NCBI RefSeq assembly: GCF_000161835.1
Contig: NZ_GG697169.2
Span: 924,418 to 988,417 of the forward strand
Direction: 5' to 3'
Source of the DNA: Thalassobium sp. R2A62
Lineage (GTDB): Bacteria; Pseudomonadota; Alphaproteobacteria; Rhodobacterales; Rhodobacteraceae
DNA: 64,000 bases
Shown: positions 28,777-39,307 of the stretch, piece by piece
Layout: each line of letters starts with the position of its first letter
How positions within the stretch are numbered: position 1 is the first letter of the stretch
Notes under the pieces: model-generated
Told to the model about the DNA's origin: nothing
Database searches by the model: none
Seen by the model: only the letters and a program-made list of their open reading frames with translations
Position numbers and translations under genes: made by a program

Positions 28777-29804
28777 TACGGAAACACGGGTGCCGACATC
28801 AAGCCGTCTGTTTCAGGTAAGCCCAACATCAGGTTGGCGTTTTGCAATGCTTGCCCCGAGGATCCTTTGGTCAAATTATCAAGTGCGGCAACGACAACAG
28901 CACGCCCGTCGATCCGGTCAGCAACCACACCGACGTGGCAAAAATTAGAGCCGCGCACATGCCGTGTCGAGGGGAGCTCGCCAATAGGCAATAGCTGAAC
29001 AAAAGGTTCATCCGCATAGGCCGCCGCATAGGCAGCATGGATCGACGACGCATCACCATGCAAATAGACCGTCGCCAAAATTCCACGGTTTGCCGGGATC
29101 AAGTGTGGCGTGAACTGAACACGTACATCCCGCCCAGCAAGCAACGAGAATTCTTGATCAAACTCGGCCAGATGCCGATGCGCCCCACCAGCGGCGTAGG
29201 CATGACCGCCCTCGGACAATTCAGCATGAAGCAAGTTTTCCTTGAGCGAACGCCCTGCCCCAGAGACACCAGTTTTCAAGTCAATGATTATCTGGTCCAG
29301 ATCAATCACCCCAGCCGAAATCAAGGGCCGGATCACATATTGGCCCGTCGCCGCGTTGCACCCCGTGCCCGCAACCAGCCGTGCACCTGCGATTTCATCA
29401 CGGTAGAATTCCGTCAGGCCGTAGACAGCGGTCTTTTGCAGCTCAGGTGCTGAATGTTCTTTGCCGTACCACTTGGTATATTGGGCTGTGTCGCGCAGTC
29501 GGAAATCCGCGGATAGATCAACGACTTTGACGTGCTCTGGCAAGGTTGCGATCACCGCCTGTGATGTTGCATGCGGTAAACCACAAAACACCAAATCCAC
29601 ATCATCAAAAGACATCTCATCGATCTTGGTCAATGTCGGCAGGTTTAGATGCCGAAGATGAGGGAACACCGCGCTCATTTCGAGCCCAGCCTTACGATCA
29701 GCCGACAGTCCAACGATTTTTATCGAAGGGTGTGTAGCGATCAAACGGATCAATTCGGCACCTGTGTAGCCAGATGCACCTAGGATAGCGACGTTATAGG
29801 TCAT
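28776..29804 (-). CDS. argC: N-acetyl-gamma-glutamyl-phosphate reductase
   Basis: Reduces N-acetylglutamyl-5-phosphate to the semialdehyde in arginine synthesis, using NADPH. The 342-residue protein shows the Rossmann motif [12 protein letters not shown] and the catalytic Cys in [20 protein letters not shown] and [13 protein letters not shown] are also present. ATG 29804 has a perfect AGGAGG upstream; the extra 8 codons of the longer frame are not used. Confidence 0.96.
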   Translation of the reverse strand: MTYNVAILGASGYTGAELIRLIATHPSIKIVGLSADRKAGLEMSAVFPHLRHLNLPTLTKIDEMSFDDVDLVFCGLPHATSQAVIATLPEHVKVVDLSADFRLRDTAQYTKWYGKEHSAPELQKTAVYGLTEFYRDEIAGARLVAGTGCNAATGQYVIRPLISAGVIDLDQIIIDLKTGVSGAGRSLKENLLHAELSEGGHAYAAGGAHRHLAEFDQEFSLLAGRDVRVQFTPHLIPANRGILATVYLHGDASSIHAAYAAAYADEPFVQLLPIGELPSTRHVRGSNFCHVGVVADRIDGRAVVVAALDNLTKGSSGQALQNANLMLGLPETDGLMSAPVFP

Positions 29805-29876
29805 GCGGGACCTCCTGAAATTCGCCATTTGATTTAGACATAGAACAACGGTTCTGCAATGGGCGCATTCGCGACC

Positions 29877-30686
29877 TTACGCAGCTGTGAAGGTCATCTG
29901 TCGTCGCAAAAACTGGGTCGCACGGACGCTGACTTGGTCAGGATCGCCAGTGGTCAAGAAACGCGGCTCACCGCCACCTGCCATGGCAGGCCGCCGCTCT
30001 AGGTAGTCTGCCAAGCTATCCGCAACCAAATCCGCCTGCGAAAGCACACGAACATCCGGCCCCAAGGCGGCTTGGAAGATGTCTTGCATCAGCGGATAGT
30101 GCGTACAGCCCAAAATCGCCGCATCCGGTGTGGGCATCTTGCGCTTTAGGGCATCCACGTGGCTGCGGACCAGCGCCTCGGCGAGGATCATGTCACCCTC
30201 TTCGATCGCATCGACAACGCCACCACAGGCTTGGGCCTCGACATCGACACCAACAGCCCGAAACGCCAGCTCGCGTTGAAAAGCGCGGCTCGAAACTGTC
30301 GCAGGTGTCGCAAAGAGCGCGACATGCTTCACGTCAACTTCTCTGGGTGGGGAATTGTCGCCCCAATCTCTTTCAGTCAGCGCCTCAATCAACGGAACAA
30401 ACACACCCAAGACGCGTTTTCCGTCTGGCACGCCAGCCTCTTGCATTCGCCGCAACGCCGCAGCCGACGCGGTGTTGCAGGCCAAGATCACCAGATCGCA
30501 GCCGTTATCCCACAGATGCCTGACGGCTTTTTCTGTCAGTTGAAAAATATCTTCTGCATCGCGGACGCCATACGGGGCATGCGCACTGTCGGCGTAATAC
30601 ACAAAAGGCACGTCCGGCAAACGCGCGGCGACCGCACTGAGCACAGTTAAACCACCCAATCCGCTGTCAAATACGCCTACTGCCAT
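29877..30686 (-). CDS. murI: Glutamate racemase
   Basis: Makes D-glutamate for peptidoglycan. The 269-residue protein has [12 protein letters not shown] at the N-terminus and both catalytic cysteines, in LACNTASA and [12 protein letters not shown] 30686 with AAGGGG upstream was chosen over longer in-frame starts that run inside the acyltransferase gene. It overlaps the acyltransferase 3' end by 20 bases. Confidence 0.95.
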   Translation of the reverse strand: MAVGVFDSGLGGLTVLSAVAARLPDVPFVYYADSAHAPYGVRDAEDIFQLTEKAVRHLWDNGCDLVILACNTASAAALRRMQEAGVPDGKRVLGVFVPLIEALTERDWGDNSPPREVDVKHVALFATPATVSSRAFQRELAFRAVGVDVEAQACGGVVDAIEEGDMILAEALVRSHVDALKRKMPTPDAAILGCTHYPLMQDIFQAALGPDVRVLSQADLVADSLADYLERRPAMAGGGEPRFLTTGDPDQVSVRATQFLRRQMTFTAA

Positions 30687-31560
30687 GATCTTGCGCCCCT
30701 TTTCCTTTGATATCAAAGTCATACCCCAACAACGACGGGTCGCAAGGGCCTTGGGAAAGCTCATATGTCGATTTTCGTAGAAAATCCATGCAGCCTTTGG
30801 GATCTTTAGCAAAAGGAGCCATATCTTGCGGCGTCAGCGGCGTTCCAATCGAGACGACAACAGGCTGATCCACCCGTTTGCGAAATTCACGGATCAAAAG
30901 CCCCATCCGCAACGTACTATGGATTTGGCTCGCCAACTGGAATGCGCCAGAGTTTGCGCCTTCGAAATGAATTGGAATAACTGTCGCGCGGGACTTCATG
31001 ATCATCTTGGCGGTAAAGGTCCGCCACGACGGATCCATCGCCGGCATCCGTCTGTTCGCACGGGTCGAAACGGTTCCGCCAGGGAACACGCCCATTGCGC
31101 CCCCCCCGAGAAGAAACTTATGAGCCTCGGCGCGGGTTTGGATATTGCATTGTGCCGCCTCTTTGGTCGCATCAAACGAAATCGGCAAAATAACGTCGGC
31201 GAGAGCGGGCGCACGTCGGAACACATCATTTGCGAGAACGCGAAAATCACCACGCGTTTGATCCAGAATGTGCCCCAACATCAACCCATCCAGAATGCCG
31301 TACGGGTGATTGGCTACTAAAACGACCGGACCATGCGTTGGGATGTTGCTCAAGGCGCCGGCCTGAATATCCAATGTCAGACCATACCGTTCGGTCATGA
31401 CGTTCCAAAAGGACTGTCCTTGTTCCAATTCGGCCTGAAACCCGCGTGCGCGTCGCAGCATCCGGGTGCGGCCCGTCACATTTTCCATAACGCGGATGAC
31501 CGCCCATCCTGACCGTGTCTGTGCGGCATGGGCGTAGCTGATGTGTTTCGCAGATGTCAT
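30667..31560 (-). CDS. Lysophospholipid acyltransferase-like protein (PlsC/OlsA-type)
   Basis: 297-residue acyltransferase domain protein. The catalytic HX5D form of the family is in [14 protein letters not shown] near residue 84. The FPGGTVST motif corresponds to the substrate-binding FPEG block, and [12 protein letters not shown] follows. Such proteins acylate lyso-phospholipids or lyso-ornithine lipid at the inner membrane. No olsB neighbour is present, so the acceptor is uncertain. It precedes murI with overlapping ends. Confidence 0.82.
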   Translation of the reverse strand: MTSAKHISYAHAAQTRSGWAVIRVMENVTGRTRMLRRARGFQAELEQGQSFWNVMTERYGLTLDIQAGALSNIPTHGPVVLVANHPYGILDGLMLGHILDQTRGDFRVLANDVFRRAPALADVILPISFDATKEAAQCNIQTRAEAHKFLLGGGAMGVFPGGTVSTRANRRMPAMDPSWRTFTAKMIMKSRATVIPIHFEGANSGAFQLASQIHSTLRMGLLIREFRKRVDQPVVVSIGTPLTPQDMAPFAKDPKGCMDFLRKSTYELSQGPCDPSLLGYDFDIKGKGAQDHGSRRI

Positions 31561-31622
31561 GGCGTGCTCGGGACTAATGCCTAGCTGCGTCCTACTACAG
31601 ACATGTAAAAGTTTCGCAACAC

Positions 31623-34600
31623 CTAAGCCGCCCGATCCTGCGCGATCTGCGTTATCTCTTTCAACAACTTGGTGCGCGTCCGGCTGGCGTCCTTGGCGGA
31701 TTTGGCTTTGACGGACCCAAACCCGCGAATGTCGAGAGGCAACCGCGTCAACGCAATAATCGCGTCACGGTTTTTGGTTGTCAGTTGCGCCAATGCGTCA
31801 GGCAAATCGGCTTCATACTCGGCGATCAATGCACGCTCCATCCGCCGTTCTTCGGTATATCCGAACGGATCAAACGCTGTTCCGCGAAGCCGTTTGAACC
31901 ATGCCAGCCACGTGACCATACCCACCATTCGTGCACCAAACGCGCGCTTGGCAGGACGTCCATCGGCTCCAACCTTGGACAGGACCGGCGGGGCAAGATG
32001 ATAGGTCAACTTGAGATCCCCCTCAAAAGCATGAGCCGCCTGTTTTGCAGATTGCCTTAGCAGTCGTGCAACCTCGTATTCATCCTTGTACGTCAACAGC
32101 TTATGATATCCCTCAGCCACTGCCAGCTTCACTTCAGGATCATCGATTGCATCAACCAAAACGCGGTACTTTTTGGCCAATTTGGCAGATTGATAGGCCG
32201 TAATATGAGCCTCACGGAACGCGATTTTTTGGTTCAAAGATTGCGGCAACTCGGTTGTAACAGCTGTCACGGCTCGCGCAGCTTCCGCCGGATGAACCAC
32301 GGCCCAGCGACCGATCTCGAAGGCTCGAAAATTTTGATCGACCTTCGTTCCATTCAATGTGATCGCCCGAACAAGGGCTGCATGCGTCACAGGGATCCCG
32401 CCTTGCTGCCAAGCCGCCCCAAATAGAATCATGTTCGCATATAAACTGTCCCCCATCAACTCTTGGGCCAGCGCAAACGCATCCATCATGATCAAACCAT
32501 CGCCCAAACGAGCCTCTAACGACACCACAAGACGGTCCGTTGGCAATTTGAAGTCGCGATCACGCGTAAAGTCCCCCGTCATCACCTCATGGCTATTGAC
32601 GACACCGATTGTTCGACCCTTTTTCATCAGCCCCAGTGTTTTCGCACCAGCACTCACAACCAAATCACCACCGACCAGCGTATCGCATTCACCCGTCGCC
32701 ACGCGAATTGCGCTGATGTCTTCTGGCGCTTGCGCCAACCTGCAATGAATGTGAACAGCGCCGCCTTTTTGCGCGAGGCCCGCCATCTCCATCATGCTGG
32801 CTCCCTTGCCGTCCATATGCGCGGCCATCGCGAGGACAGCACCGATAGTTACGACACCTGTACCGCCCACGCCCGTGATCACAATGTTTCGGGTTCCATC
32901 GATGGATGGAAGCACGGGTTCCGGCAAATCCGGCAGCTCGATATCACGGGCGACCAGCTTGCGAGGCGTGCCGCCTTCGACAGTGACAAAGGACGGGCAA
33001 AAGCCGCTGACGCAAGAATAGTCTTTGTTGCAAGACGATTGGTCGATCCGCCGTTTGCGGCCTAATTCAGTTTCATGCGGGACAATCGAGACACAGTTTG
33101 ATTGTGCGCCACAATCACCGCAGCCTTCGCAAATATCAGGGTTGATCAAAACCCGTTTGTCCGGATCAGGGAACAGACCACGCTTGCGACGACGTCGCTT
33201 TTCCGCGGCACAGGTTTGAACATAAACAATGGCGCTTACACCCTTGTATCCACTGTATCTTTCTTGAATTTCATTCAACTTTTCTCGGGGTTCAAAATCC
33301 GAAACTGTCGGATAGTGTCCCCGATCAACATCTTCTTTATCATCATAGACCAAGGCGACATTGCGAACCCCCATCGCAGACAGCTCTGCCGCGATTTGTG
33401 GCGCAGCAAGCCCACCGTCATTCCCCTGTCCACCGGTCATCGCGACCGTGTCATTGTACAGGACTTTATAGGTCATCGTCGTTCCAGCGGCTACTGCATG
33501 ACGGATCGCTTGGACGCCCGAGTGGTTATAGGTTCCATCCCCAATATTCTGGAATACGTGTTCTCGCGTGGAAAACGGTGCTTCACCAACCCAGTTCGCG
33601 CCTTCACCGCCCATTTGGGTAAAGCCAATAGTTTCACGGTCCATCCATTGAACCATATAATGGCACCCGATGCCCGCATATGCGCGGCTTCCTGATGGAA
33701 CTTTGGTTGATGTATTGTGTGGGCAACCCGAGCAAAAATAAGGCAATCGTTGCGCAATATCTTCCGCATTATCAGTGGTTTGGGCTTGTTCAATACGCGC
33801 CAAGGCCGCGCGCAGTGCCTTTGTGTCGCACCCCTCTTCGATCAGCACCGCACCTAGGGTTTGGGCGACCATAATAGGATCTAACGCGTAGCGTGTCGGG
33901 AACAATTCATCACCGCGATCATTGTTCCAGCCATAGACACGCCGCCCTCGGCGGTCATGGAAAATGGCCTCCTTCGCCTGCACCTCGATCAGCTTGCGCT
34001 TTTCTTCGACGCAAACAACCAGCTCTAGATCAGTGGCCCATTCTTCAAAGCTTTCCGTGTCCAGCGGCCACGTCATCCCGACTTTGTATGTCGTGATCCC
34101 CAACCGCGCGGCTTCAGCCTCATCAATCCCAAGCAATGCAAGGGCATGAACCAAATCGAGCCAGTTCTTGCCAGCAGCGACGAACCCAATCTTGGCTTTG
34201 GCAGCCTGCCAAACCGGTTTGTCCAATTTGTTAGCACGGCTAAAGGCTTGCGCGGCGTTCCTACGGTAATCAATGACCCGTGCTTCCTGAGCTACAGGCG
34301 TATCAGCGAGCCGGATATTCAGTCCACCCTTGGGGATATCGACCTCGGGCAAAACCACATCAATACGTGACGTATCCGCATCGACAACCGATGTGACTTC
34401 GACTGTATCTTTCATCAATTTCAGACCGACCCATAGGCCGGAAAACCGGCTCAATGCATAGCCATAAATGCCGTAGTCCAGAATTTCCTGCACCCCTGCT
34501 GGCGACAGGATTGGCATGTAGGCATCGACCATCGCCCAGTCGGACTGGTGCAAGGTTGTCGAGCTTTCGCCAGTGTGATCATCACCCATTGCCATCAGGA

Positions 34601-35018
34601 CACCGCCGTTGGGCGACGTACCAGCCATGTTGACATGACGCATCACATCGCCTGATCGGTCAACACCAGGTCCCTTTCCGTACCAAAGACCAAACACACC
34701 ATCGAACCGCCCCTCGCCACGCAGTTCGGCCTGTTGTGACCCCCACAGGGATGTCGCGGCTAGATCTTCATTCAGGCCCGCCTGAAACGTGATATCGGCA
34801 GATTTGAGAGCTGTGGACGCTTGGGCCATTTGCATATCCACGGCCCCAAGCGGCGAGCCCCGATATCCAGTGACATATCCTGCAGTATTCAAGCCTGACA
34901 AAGCATCCCGCGCCTTTTGCATCAACATCAACCGAACAAGCGCTTGGGTACCATTCAGCAGTATTCGGGTCTGATCCAGATCATACCGATCAGTCAGTGA
35001 TACATCTTGTTTGCTCAT
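31623..35018 (-). CDS. Indolepyruvate:ferredoxin oxidoreductase, single-chain
   Basis: 1131-residue fused 2-oxoacid oxidoreductase that oxidatively decarboxylates aryl-pyruvates to acyl-CoA with ferredoxin. Order of parts: pyruvate-ferredoxin oxidoreductase N-terminal domain (1-230); TPP domain from about 428 (FCSGCPHNTS, MGGEGANWVGEAPF); a cysteine-rich Fe-S segment about 626-680 (INPDICEGCGDCG ... DYSCVSGFCPSF). A gamma (CoA) domain runs about 705-890 (GVGGTGVVTIGAV), followed by a DUF6537-like C-terminus. This gene-fused form is common in Proteobacteria. It is divergent from the VtlR/LsrB regulator gene. Confidence 0.92.
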   Translation of the reverse strand: MSKQDVSLTDRYDLDQTRILLNGTQALVRLMLMQKARDALSGLNTAGYVTGYRGSPLGAVDMQMAQASTALKSADITFQAGLNEDLAATSLWGSQQAELRGEGRFDGVFGLWYGKGPGVDRSGDVMRHVNMAGTSPNGGVLMAMGDDHTGESSTTLHQSDWAMVDAYMPILSPAGVQEILDYGIYGYALSRFSGLWVGLKLMKDTVEVTSVVDADTSRIDVVLPEVDIPKGGLNIRLADTPVAQEARVIDYRRNAAQAFSRANKLDKPVWQAAKAKIGFVAAGKNWLDLVHALALLGIDEAEAARLGITTYKVGMTWPLDTESFEEWATDLELVVCVEEKRKLIEVQAKEAIFHDRRGRRVYGWNNDRGDELFPTRYALDPIMVAQTLGAVLIEEGCDTKALRAALARIEQAQTTDNAEDIAQRLPYFCSGCPHNTSTKVPSGSRAYAGIGCHYMVQWMDRETIGFTQMGGEGANWVGEAPFSTREHVFQNIGDGTYNHSGVQAIRHAVAAGTTMTYKVLYNDTVAMTGGQGNDGGLAAPQIAAELSAMGVRNVALVYDDKEDVDRGHYPTVSDFEPREKLNEIQERYSGYKGVSAIVYVQTCAAEKRRRRKRGLFPDPDKRVLINPDICEGCGDCGAQSNCVSIVPHETELGRKRRIDQSSCNKDYSCVSGFCPSFVTVEGGTPRKLVARDIELPDLPEPVLPSIDGTRNIVITGVGGTGVVTIGAVLAMAAHMDGKGASMMEMAGLAQKGGAVHIHCRLAQAPEDISAIRVATGECDTLVGGDLVVSAGAKTLGLMKKGRTIGVVNSHEVMTGDFTRDRDFKLPTDRLVVSLEARLGDGLIMMDAFALAQELMGDSLYANMILFGAAWQQGGIPVTHAALVRAITLNGTKVDQNFRAFEIGRWAVVHPAEAARAVTAVTTELPQSLNQKIAFREAHITAYQSAKLAKKYRVLVDAIDDPEVKLAVAEGYHKLLTYKDEYEVARLLRQSAKQAAHAFEGDLKLTYHLAPPVLSKVGADGRPAKRAFGARMVGMVTWLAWFKRLRGTAFDPFGYTEERRMERALIAEYEADLPDALAQLTTKNRDAIIALTRLPLDIRGFGSVKAKSAKDASRTRTKLLKEITQIAQDRAA

Positions 35019-35187
35019 CCAGCACTCTCCCTGTTTGGCACCACCTTAGGTCATAAATACTGACCTACCAAACAAAATCATGCCAAAAACGCTGAAAATT
35101 TACCCGCCACAAAGACATGTTATCGCTTTATGGTACAACGTAACTCTGCGAAACGAACCGCAGCGGATATGAGAGAATGGAACCAAT

Positions 35188-36099
35188 ATGGACTGGGACA
35201 AACTTCGAATATTTCATGCAGTGGCCGATGCCGGCAGCTTGACCCATGCCGGTGAAACCCTGCATTTGTCGCAATCTGCCGTGTCGCGACAGGTTCGTGC
35301 ACTCGAAGAGTCGCTGAACACAACACTGTTTCACCGCCATGCGCGGGGACTGATTCTTACCGAACAGGGCGAACTGCTGTTTGATGCGACCCGTTCGATG
35401 AACAAACGCCTAGACGCCACAGCCGCGCGTATCCGCGACAGCGAAGAAGAAGTCTTTGGCGAATTACGTGTGACAACGACAATTGGTTTTGGCTCTCTGT
35501 GGCTCGCACCTCGTCTGTCGACGCTCTACGAGAAATATCCAGATCTCAAAATTGACCTGATGCTCGAAGAACGTGTGCTCGACTTGCCTATGCGCGAGGC
35601 CGACGTGGCTATCCGCATGAAAGAACCCTCGCAGGCTGATCTTATCCGAAAAAGGCTCATGTCCGTCCGTATGCAGCTTTATGCTTCACGCGAATACCTC
35701 GTGCAGAACCCAGCGCCAGCAGATCTCGAACGTTTGGGCGAGCATCGGTTGATCTGTCAAAATCCACGTTCGGCCCAGGTGTCCGCCTCGTCGACATTGG
35801 TCCAAGAGCTTTTGACCCATGACGTGCCAAACCTTCTGACGGTCAACAACTACTACGGCGTGCTTCAGGCTGTGCGGTCCAACCTTGGGATCGGCGTCCT
35901 CCCCGACTACACGACTGAGGACTTTCCCGATCTGGTCCGCGTGCTTCCGGATGTAGAATCAAGCGAGGTACCCGTGTTCCTCGCCTACCCAGAGGAATTG
36001 CGGCAATCCAAACGCATCCAAGCGTTCCGGGACTTTGTCCAAGACGAGATCATCACCCATCGTCGCAAAATCAGGGATGCAGCAGCAGCGCAGGAATAG
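35188..36099 (+). CDS. LysR-family regulator, VtlR/LsrB type
   Basis: 303-residue LysR-type regulator with a winged helix in residues 1-60 (DWDKLRIFHAVADAGSL ... LSQSAVSRQVRALEE) and the sequence LFHRHARGLILTEQGELL. That signature, together with LRVTTTIGFGSLWL, matches Brucella VtlR and Sinorhizobium/Agrobacterium LsrB rather than a generic LysR. Those proteins activate an AbcR small RNA and control envelope and stress functions. A candidate sRNA lies immediately downstream, supporting the assignment. The upstream divergent gene is the indolepyruvate oxidoreductase. Confidence 0.85.
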   Translation: MDWDKLRIFHAVADAGSLTHAGETLHLSQSAVSRQVRALEESLNTTLFHRHARGLILTEQGELLFDATRSMNKRLDATAARIRDSEEEVFGELRVTTTIGFGSLWLAPRLSTLYEKYPDLKIDLMLEERVLDLPMREADVAIRMKEPSQADLIRKRLMSVRMQLYASREYLVQNPAPADLERLGEHRLICQNPRSAQVSASSTLVQELLTHDVPNLLTVNNYYGVLQAVRSNLGIGVLPDYTTEDFPDLVRVLPDVESSEVPVFLAYPEELRQSKRIQAFRDFVQDEIITHRRKIRDAAAAQE

Positions 36100-36149
36100 C
36101 TATGCAGCAGGCGCATAGCGGCTTTGCTCAAAACCCCTACTTGAGACCC

Positions 36150-36178
36150 TTGATCGACTCATTTGTGCACCCTAAGTG
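36150..36178 (+). promoter_or_regulatory. Candidate promoter of the AbcR-like sRNA
   Basis: TTGATC (36150-36155), 17 bases, then TAAGTG (36173-36178). The match to sigma-70 consensus is moderate, as expected for a promoter that needs an activator such as VtlR. It would place the start point near 36184. Confidence 0.35.
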
Positions 36179-36183
36179 GTCAA

Positions 36184-36264
36184 TCGAAGCCGATGATGCT
36201 TAAACGCTCATCACTTCATACCTCCCTGTTGGACTTCGCCGGGCCTTGTGCCCGGCATTTTTTT
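36184..36264 (+). ncRNA. Candidate AbcR-family (alpha-r15) small RNA
   Basis: The 270-base gap between the LysR gene and purL holds no ORF. It does hold a short unit ending in a strong terminator: GCCGGGC (36238-36244), loop CTTGT, GCCCGGC (36250-36256), then ATTTTTTT. Upstream is CCTCCCT (36221-36227), an anti-Shine-Dalgarno motif characteristic of AbcR-type sRNAs that silence ABC-transporter mRNAs with Hfq. In rhizobia the AbcR genes lie beside lsrB, as here. The start point is inferred from the candidate promoter, giving about 80 nt; a longer form from just after the LysR gene is possible. Not confirmed by covariance search. Confidence 0.62.
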
Positions 36265-36370
36265 GCCACAACGCCATATTACACGGGCATTTGCGGCTAT
36301 TGCCCCTTCCCCTTAATGCACCACGCCCTTATGACGTGCCGCGACTACCAGACACATCGGGGGATTTACC

Positions 36371-38530
36371 ATGCAAGAACCAGCCATCACAGAGGACGTG
36401 ATTGCGGCGCACGGCATGACGCCCGATGAATACCAGCTCTTGCTGGATACGATTGGCCGCGATCCATCATTTACCGAACTCGGCATTTTCTCGGCAATGT
36501 GGAACGAACACTGTTCCTACAAATCTTCCAAGAAGTGGCTACGCACCCTGCCAACAGACGGCCCCCAAGTGATTTGTGGCCCAGGTGAGAACGCAGGCGT
36601 CGTCGACATTGGCGATGGTCAGGCCGTCGTGTTCAAAATGGAGAGCCACAACCACCCGTCCTACATTGAACCCTACCAAGGGGCTGCGACCGGTGTCGGG
36701 GGTATCCTTCGCGATGTCTTTACAATGGGTGCTCGTCCTATCGCTGCGATGAACTCTCTGTCCTTTGGCAAACCGAGCCATCCCAAGACCAGCCAGTTGG
36801 TGAATGGTGTCGTCGCGGGTGTTGGCGGATACGGCAACTGCTTTGGCGTTCCGACAGTTGGCGGCGAAGTTCGCTTTGATCCAGCCTACAATGGGAACTG
36901 TTTGGTCAATGCGTTTGCCGCAGGTCTCGCAGATGCGGACAAGATTTTCTATTCCGCCGCCTCTGGCGTTGGCATGCCCGTCGTTTATCTGGGCGCAAAA
37001 ACCGGACGCGACGGTGTGGGCGGGGCGACAATGGCGTCTGCCGAATTTGACGACACGATCGAGGACAAACGCCCAACCGTTCAGGTCGGCGATCCCTTTA
37101 CCGAAAAGCGCCTGATGGAAGCCACGCTCGAGCTGATGCAAACGGGCGCTGTTATTTCGATCCAAGACATGGGTGCCGCAGGCCTGACCTGCTCGGCCGT
37201 TGAAATGGGCGACAAGGGCAACTTGGGCGTCAAACTGTACCTAGAAGACGTGCCCGTGCGCGAAAAAAACATGACAGCCTATGAAATGATGCTGTCCGAG
37301 AGCCAAGAACGGATGCTCATGGTTCTCAAACCCGAGCTTGAGGCCGAAGCCAAGGCCGTGTTCGACAAATGGGACCTCGACTTTGCGATCGTTGGTGAAA
37401 CGATCGCAGAAGATCGCTTTCTTGTGACGTTGAACGGTGAAGTCAAAGCTGACCTCCCGCTCAAGGCACTGTCTGGTACAGCTCCTGAATATGACCGCCC
37501 GTGGGTTCCTACGCCCGCAGCAGAACCCCTGGCCGATGTGCCAAACATCGACCCCATCGACGGTCTGCGCGCGCTGATCACATCGCCAAACTACGCAGGC
37601 AAACAGTGGGTTTACGAGCAATACGACCACATGGTTATGGCCGACACGGCCCGCGCACCTGGTGCCGGATCTGGTATCGTGCGTGTTCACGGCACAGAAA
37701 AGTCGCTCGCCTTCACCAGTGACGTGACACCGCGTTATGTCAAAGCCAACCCCGTCGAGGGCGGCAAGCAGGCCGTGGCCGAAGCCTACCGCAACCTGAC
37801 CGCTGTTGGCGCGACACCGCTTGCGACCACGGACAACCTGAACTTTGGCAATCCAGAGAAACCCGAAATCATGGGCCAGTTCGTTGGCGCCATCCAAGGT
37901 ATTGGCGAAGCTGTCGCAGCTCTCGATATGCCAATCGTTTCGGGTAACGTATCGCTCTATAATGAAACTGACGGTACCGGCATCTTGCCCACCCCGACAA
38001 TTGGCGCGGTGGGTCTAATCGCGCAGCCAGATCACATCATCAACGCGACAGCGCGGGATGGTCATGTCGCTTTGGTCATTGGCGAAGTAACACCGCATTT
38101 GGGACAATCCGCCCTATTGGCCGAGGTCTTTAATCGCGTCGAAGGCGACGCCCCGCATGTCGATCTCGTGGCTGAAAAACGCAATGGCGACTTTATTCGC
38201 GACAACCGTGACTGGATCACTGCATGTACAGACATCGCCGATGGCGGTTTGGCTCTGGCAGCGTTTGAGATGGCCGAAACCGGCGGCGTCGGAGTGACGC
38301 TGGACGATGCAGATACGTTGACTTTGTTCTCCGAAGAACAGAGCCGCTATTTGATCGCCTGTAATTTCGACATGGCCGAGGCTTTGATGATGAACGCTGG
38401 CCGCGCGGGTGTTCCGATCCGGTCCGTGGGCAAATTCACGGGCGATGTCGTTCGCATGGGCGCGTCCGAAGCACCACTAGAGGAACTCGCGTCAGTCTTC
38501 CGCACATCCTTTGCCGAGGCGGTCGCCTAA
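36371..38530 (+). CDS. purL: Phosphoribosylformylglycinamidine synthase, subunit PurL
   Basis: ATP-dependent synthetase subunit converting FGAR to FGAM in purine synthesis; works with PurQ and PurS. At 719 residues this is the small PurL form. The sequence contains [48 protein letters not shown] and the second ATP-grasp-like half. purQ and purS are not in the window. ATG 36371 gives MQEPAIT. A hairpin follows and bolA starts 67 bases downstream. Confidence 0.97.
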   Translation: MQEPAITEDVIAAHGMTPDEYQLLLDTIGRDPSFTELGIFSAMWNEHCSYKSSKKWLRTLPTDGPQVICGPGENAGVVDIGDGQAVVFKMESHNHPSYIEPYQGAATGVGGILRDVFTMGARPIAAMNSLSFGKPSHPKTSQLVNGVVAGVGGYGNCFGVPTVGGEVRFDPAYNGNCLVNAFAAGLADADKIFYSAASGVGMPVVYLGAKTGRDGVGGATMASAEFDDTIEDKRPTVQVGDPFTEKRLMEATLELMQTGAVISIQDMGAAGLTCSAVEMGDKGNLGVKLYLEDVPVREKNMTAYEMMLSESQERMLMVLKPELEAEAKAVFDKWDLDFAIVGETIAEDRFLVTLNGEVKADLPLKALSGTAPEYDRPWVPTPAAEPLADVPNIDPIDGLRALITSPNYAGKQWVYEQYDHMVMADTARAPGAGSGIVRVHGTEKSLAFTSDVTPRYVKANPVEGGKQAVAEAYRNLTAVGATPLATTDNLNFGNPEKPEIMGQFVGAIQGIGEAVAALDMPIVSGNVSLYNETDGTGILPTPTIGAVGLIAQPDHIINATARDGHVALVIGEVTPHLGQSALLAEVFNRVEGDAPHVDLVAEKRNGDFIRDNRDWITACTDIADGGLALAAFEMAETGGVGVTLDDADTLTLFSEEQSRYLIACNFDMAEALMMNAGRAGVPIRSVGKFTGDVVRMGASEAPLEELASVFRTSFAEAVA

Positions 38531-38533
38531 GTC

Positions 38534-38553
38534 GCAGCCCCTTGCAGGGCTGC
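38534..38553 (+). terminator. Hairpin between purL and bolA
   Basis: GCAGCCC (38534-38540), loop CTTGCA, GGGCTGC (38547-38553), just after the purL stop. No T-run follows, so it may reduce rather than stop transcription into bolA-grxD. Confidence 0.45.
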
Positions 38554-38597
38554 CCTGCCCTGACTAGGTTCTGATTAACTGATCAAAGGATATCGCC

Positions 38598-38834
38598 ATG
38601 CCGATGCAAGCCCATGAAATCGAAGAGCTGTTGCGCGCAACATTTCCAGATGCCGAGATCGTGGTTCAAGGCGATGACGGCGTTCATATGGCGGCCATGG
38701 TCGCCGACGAGAGCTTTCGCGGTAAAAACCGTGTGCAACAACAACGCGCGGTCTATGCCGCACTCAAAGGTAAGATGGACGGTCCCGCAGGCGAGCTGCA
38801 TGCGCTGGCGCTGACAACCAAAATTCCGGACTGA
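38598..38834 (+). CDS. bolA: BolA family protein
   Basis: 78-residue BolA/YrbA-type protein that binds monothiol glutaredoxin and helps handle iron-sulfur clusters. Key parts are the helix HEIEELLRATFPDAEIVVQ, a DGVHMAAMV strand, and FRGKNRVQQQRAVYAAL with the invariant RxxxxQ region. It lies 15 bases upstream of the monothiol glutaredoxin gene, its expected partner. Cytosolic. Confidence 0.93.
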   Translation: MPMQAHEIEELLRATFPDAEIVVQGDDGVHMAAMVADESFRGKNRVQQQRAVYAALKGKMDGPAGELHALALTTKIPD

Positions 38835-38849
38835 AACGAGGATATTCCA

Positions 38850-39212
38850 ATGACTGACGTAAACCAAACAATCCAATCGACCGTCGATGACAACACCGTT
38901 GTTCTTTTCATGAAGGGCACCAAAGAGATGCCACAGTGCGGCTTTTCCAGCCGTGTCGCTGGCGTTCTGAATTTCATGGGCGTCGACTTTAAAGACGTGA
39001 ACGTTCTGGCTGACGATGAAATCCGTCAGGGCATCAAGGATTTTTCGGACTGGCCAACAATCCCACAGCTTTACATCAAAGGTGAGTTTGTCGGTGGTTG
39101 CGACATCATCACCGAAATGACGTTGTCGGGCGAACTGGACACTATGTTCGACGACCAAGGTGTCGGCTATGACAAGGCCAAAGCGGACCAAATCCGCGAA
39201 GCCAACGGCTGA
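38850..39212 (+). CDS. grxD: Monothiol glutaredoxin, Grx4 type
   Basis: 120-residue CGFS-type glutaredoxin that carries [2Fe-2S] clusters with glutathione and BolA. The CGFS motif is in MPQCGFSSRVAGVL, preceded by FMKGTKEMP; the glutathione-binding WPTIPQLYIKGEFVGGCDI is complete. It follows bolA in one operon and ends in a very stable terminator. The pair probably reports iron and Fe-S status, as in other bacteria. Confidence 0.96.
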   Translation: MTDVNQTIQSTVDDNTVVLFMKGTKEMPQCGFSSRVAGVLNFMGVDFKDVNVLADDEIRQGIKDFSDWPTIPQLYIKGEFVGGCDIITEMTLSGELDTMFDDQGVGYDKAKADQIREANG

Positions 39213-39231
39213 TAGCACCGACTAAAGAAAC

Positions 39232-39268
39232 AAAGGCGCCGCCCGAGCAATCGGGCGGCGCCTTTGTT
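39232..39268. terminator. Bidirectional terminator between grxD and zapA
   Basis: AAAGGCGCCGCCCGA (39232-39246), loop GCAA, TCGGGCGGCGCCTTT (39251-39265), then GTT. A perfect 15-bp stem flanked by A and T tracts, suited to both convergent transcripts. Confidence 0.93.
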
Positions 39269-39307
39269 ATATCTGAATGAACGATACAAAAATCGCTCAC
39301 CTGTTGG

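Noticed and set aside
30706-30719. CTTTGATATCAAAG palindrome resembling an FNR site
   Set aside because: It lies inside the acyltransferase coding sequence and lacks the N4 spacer of TTGAT-N4-ATCAA.
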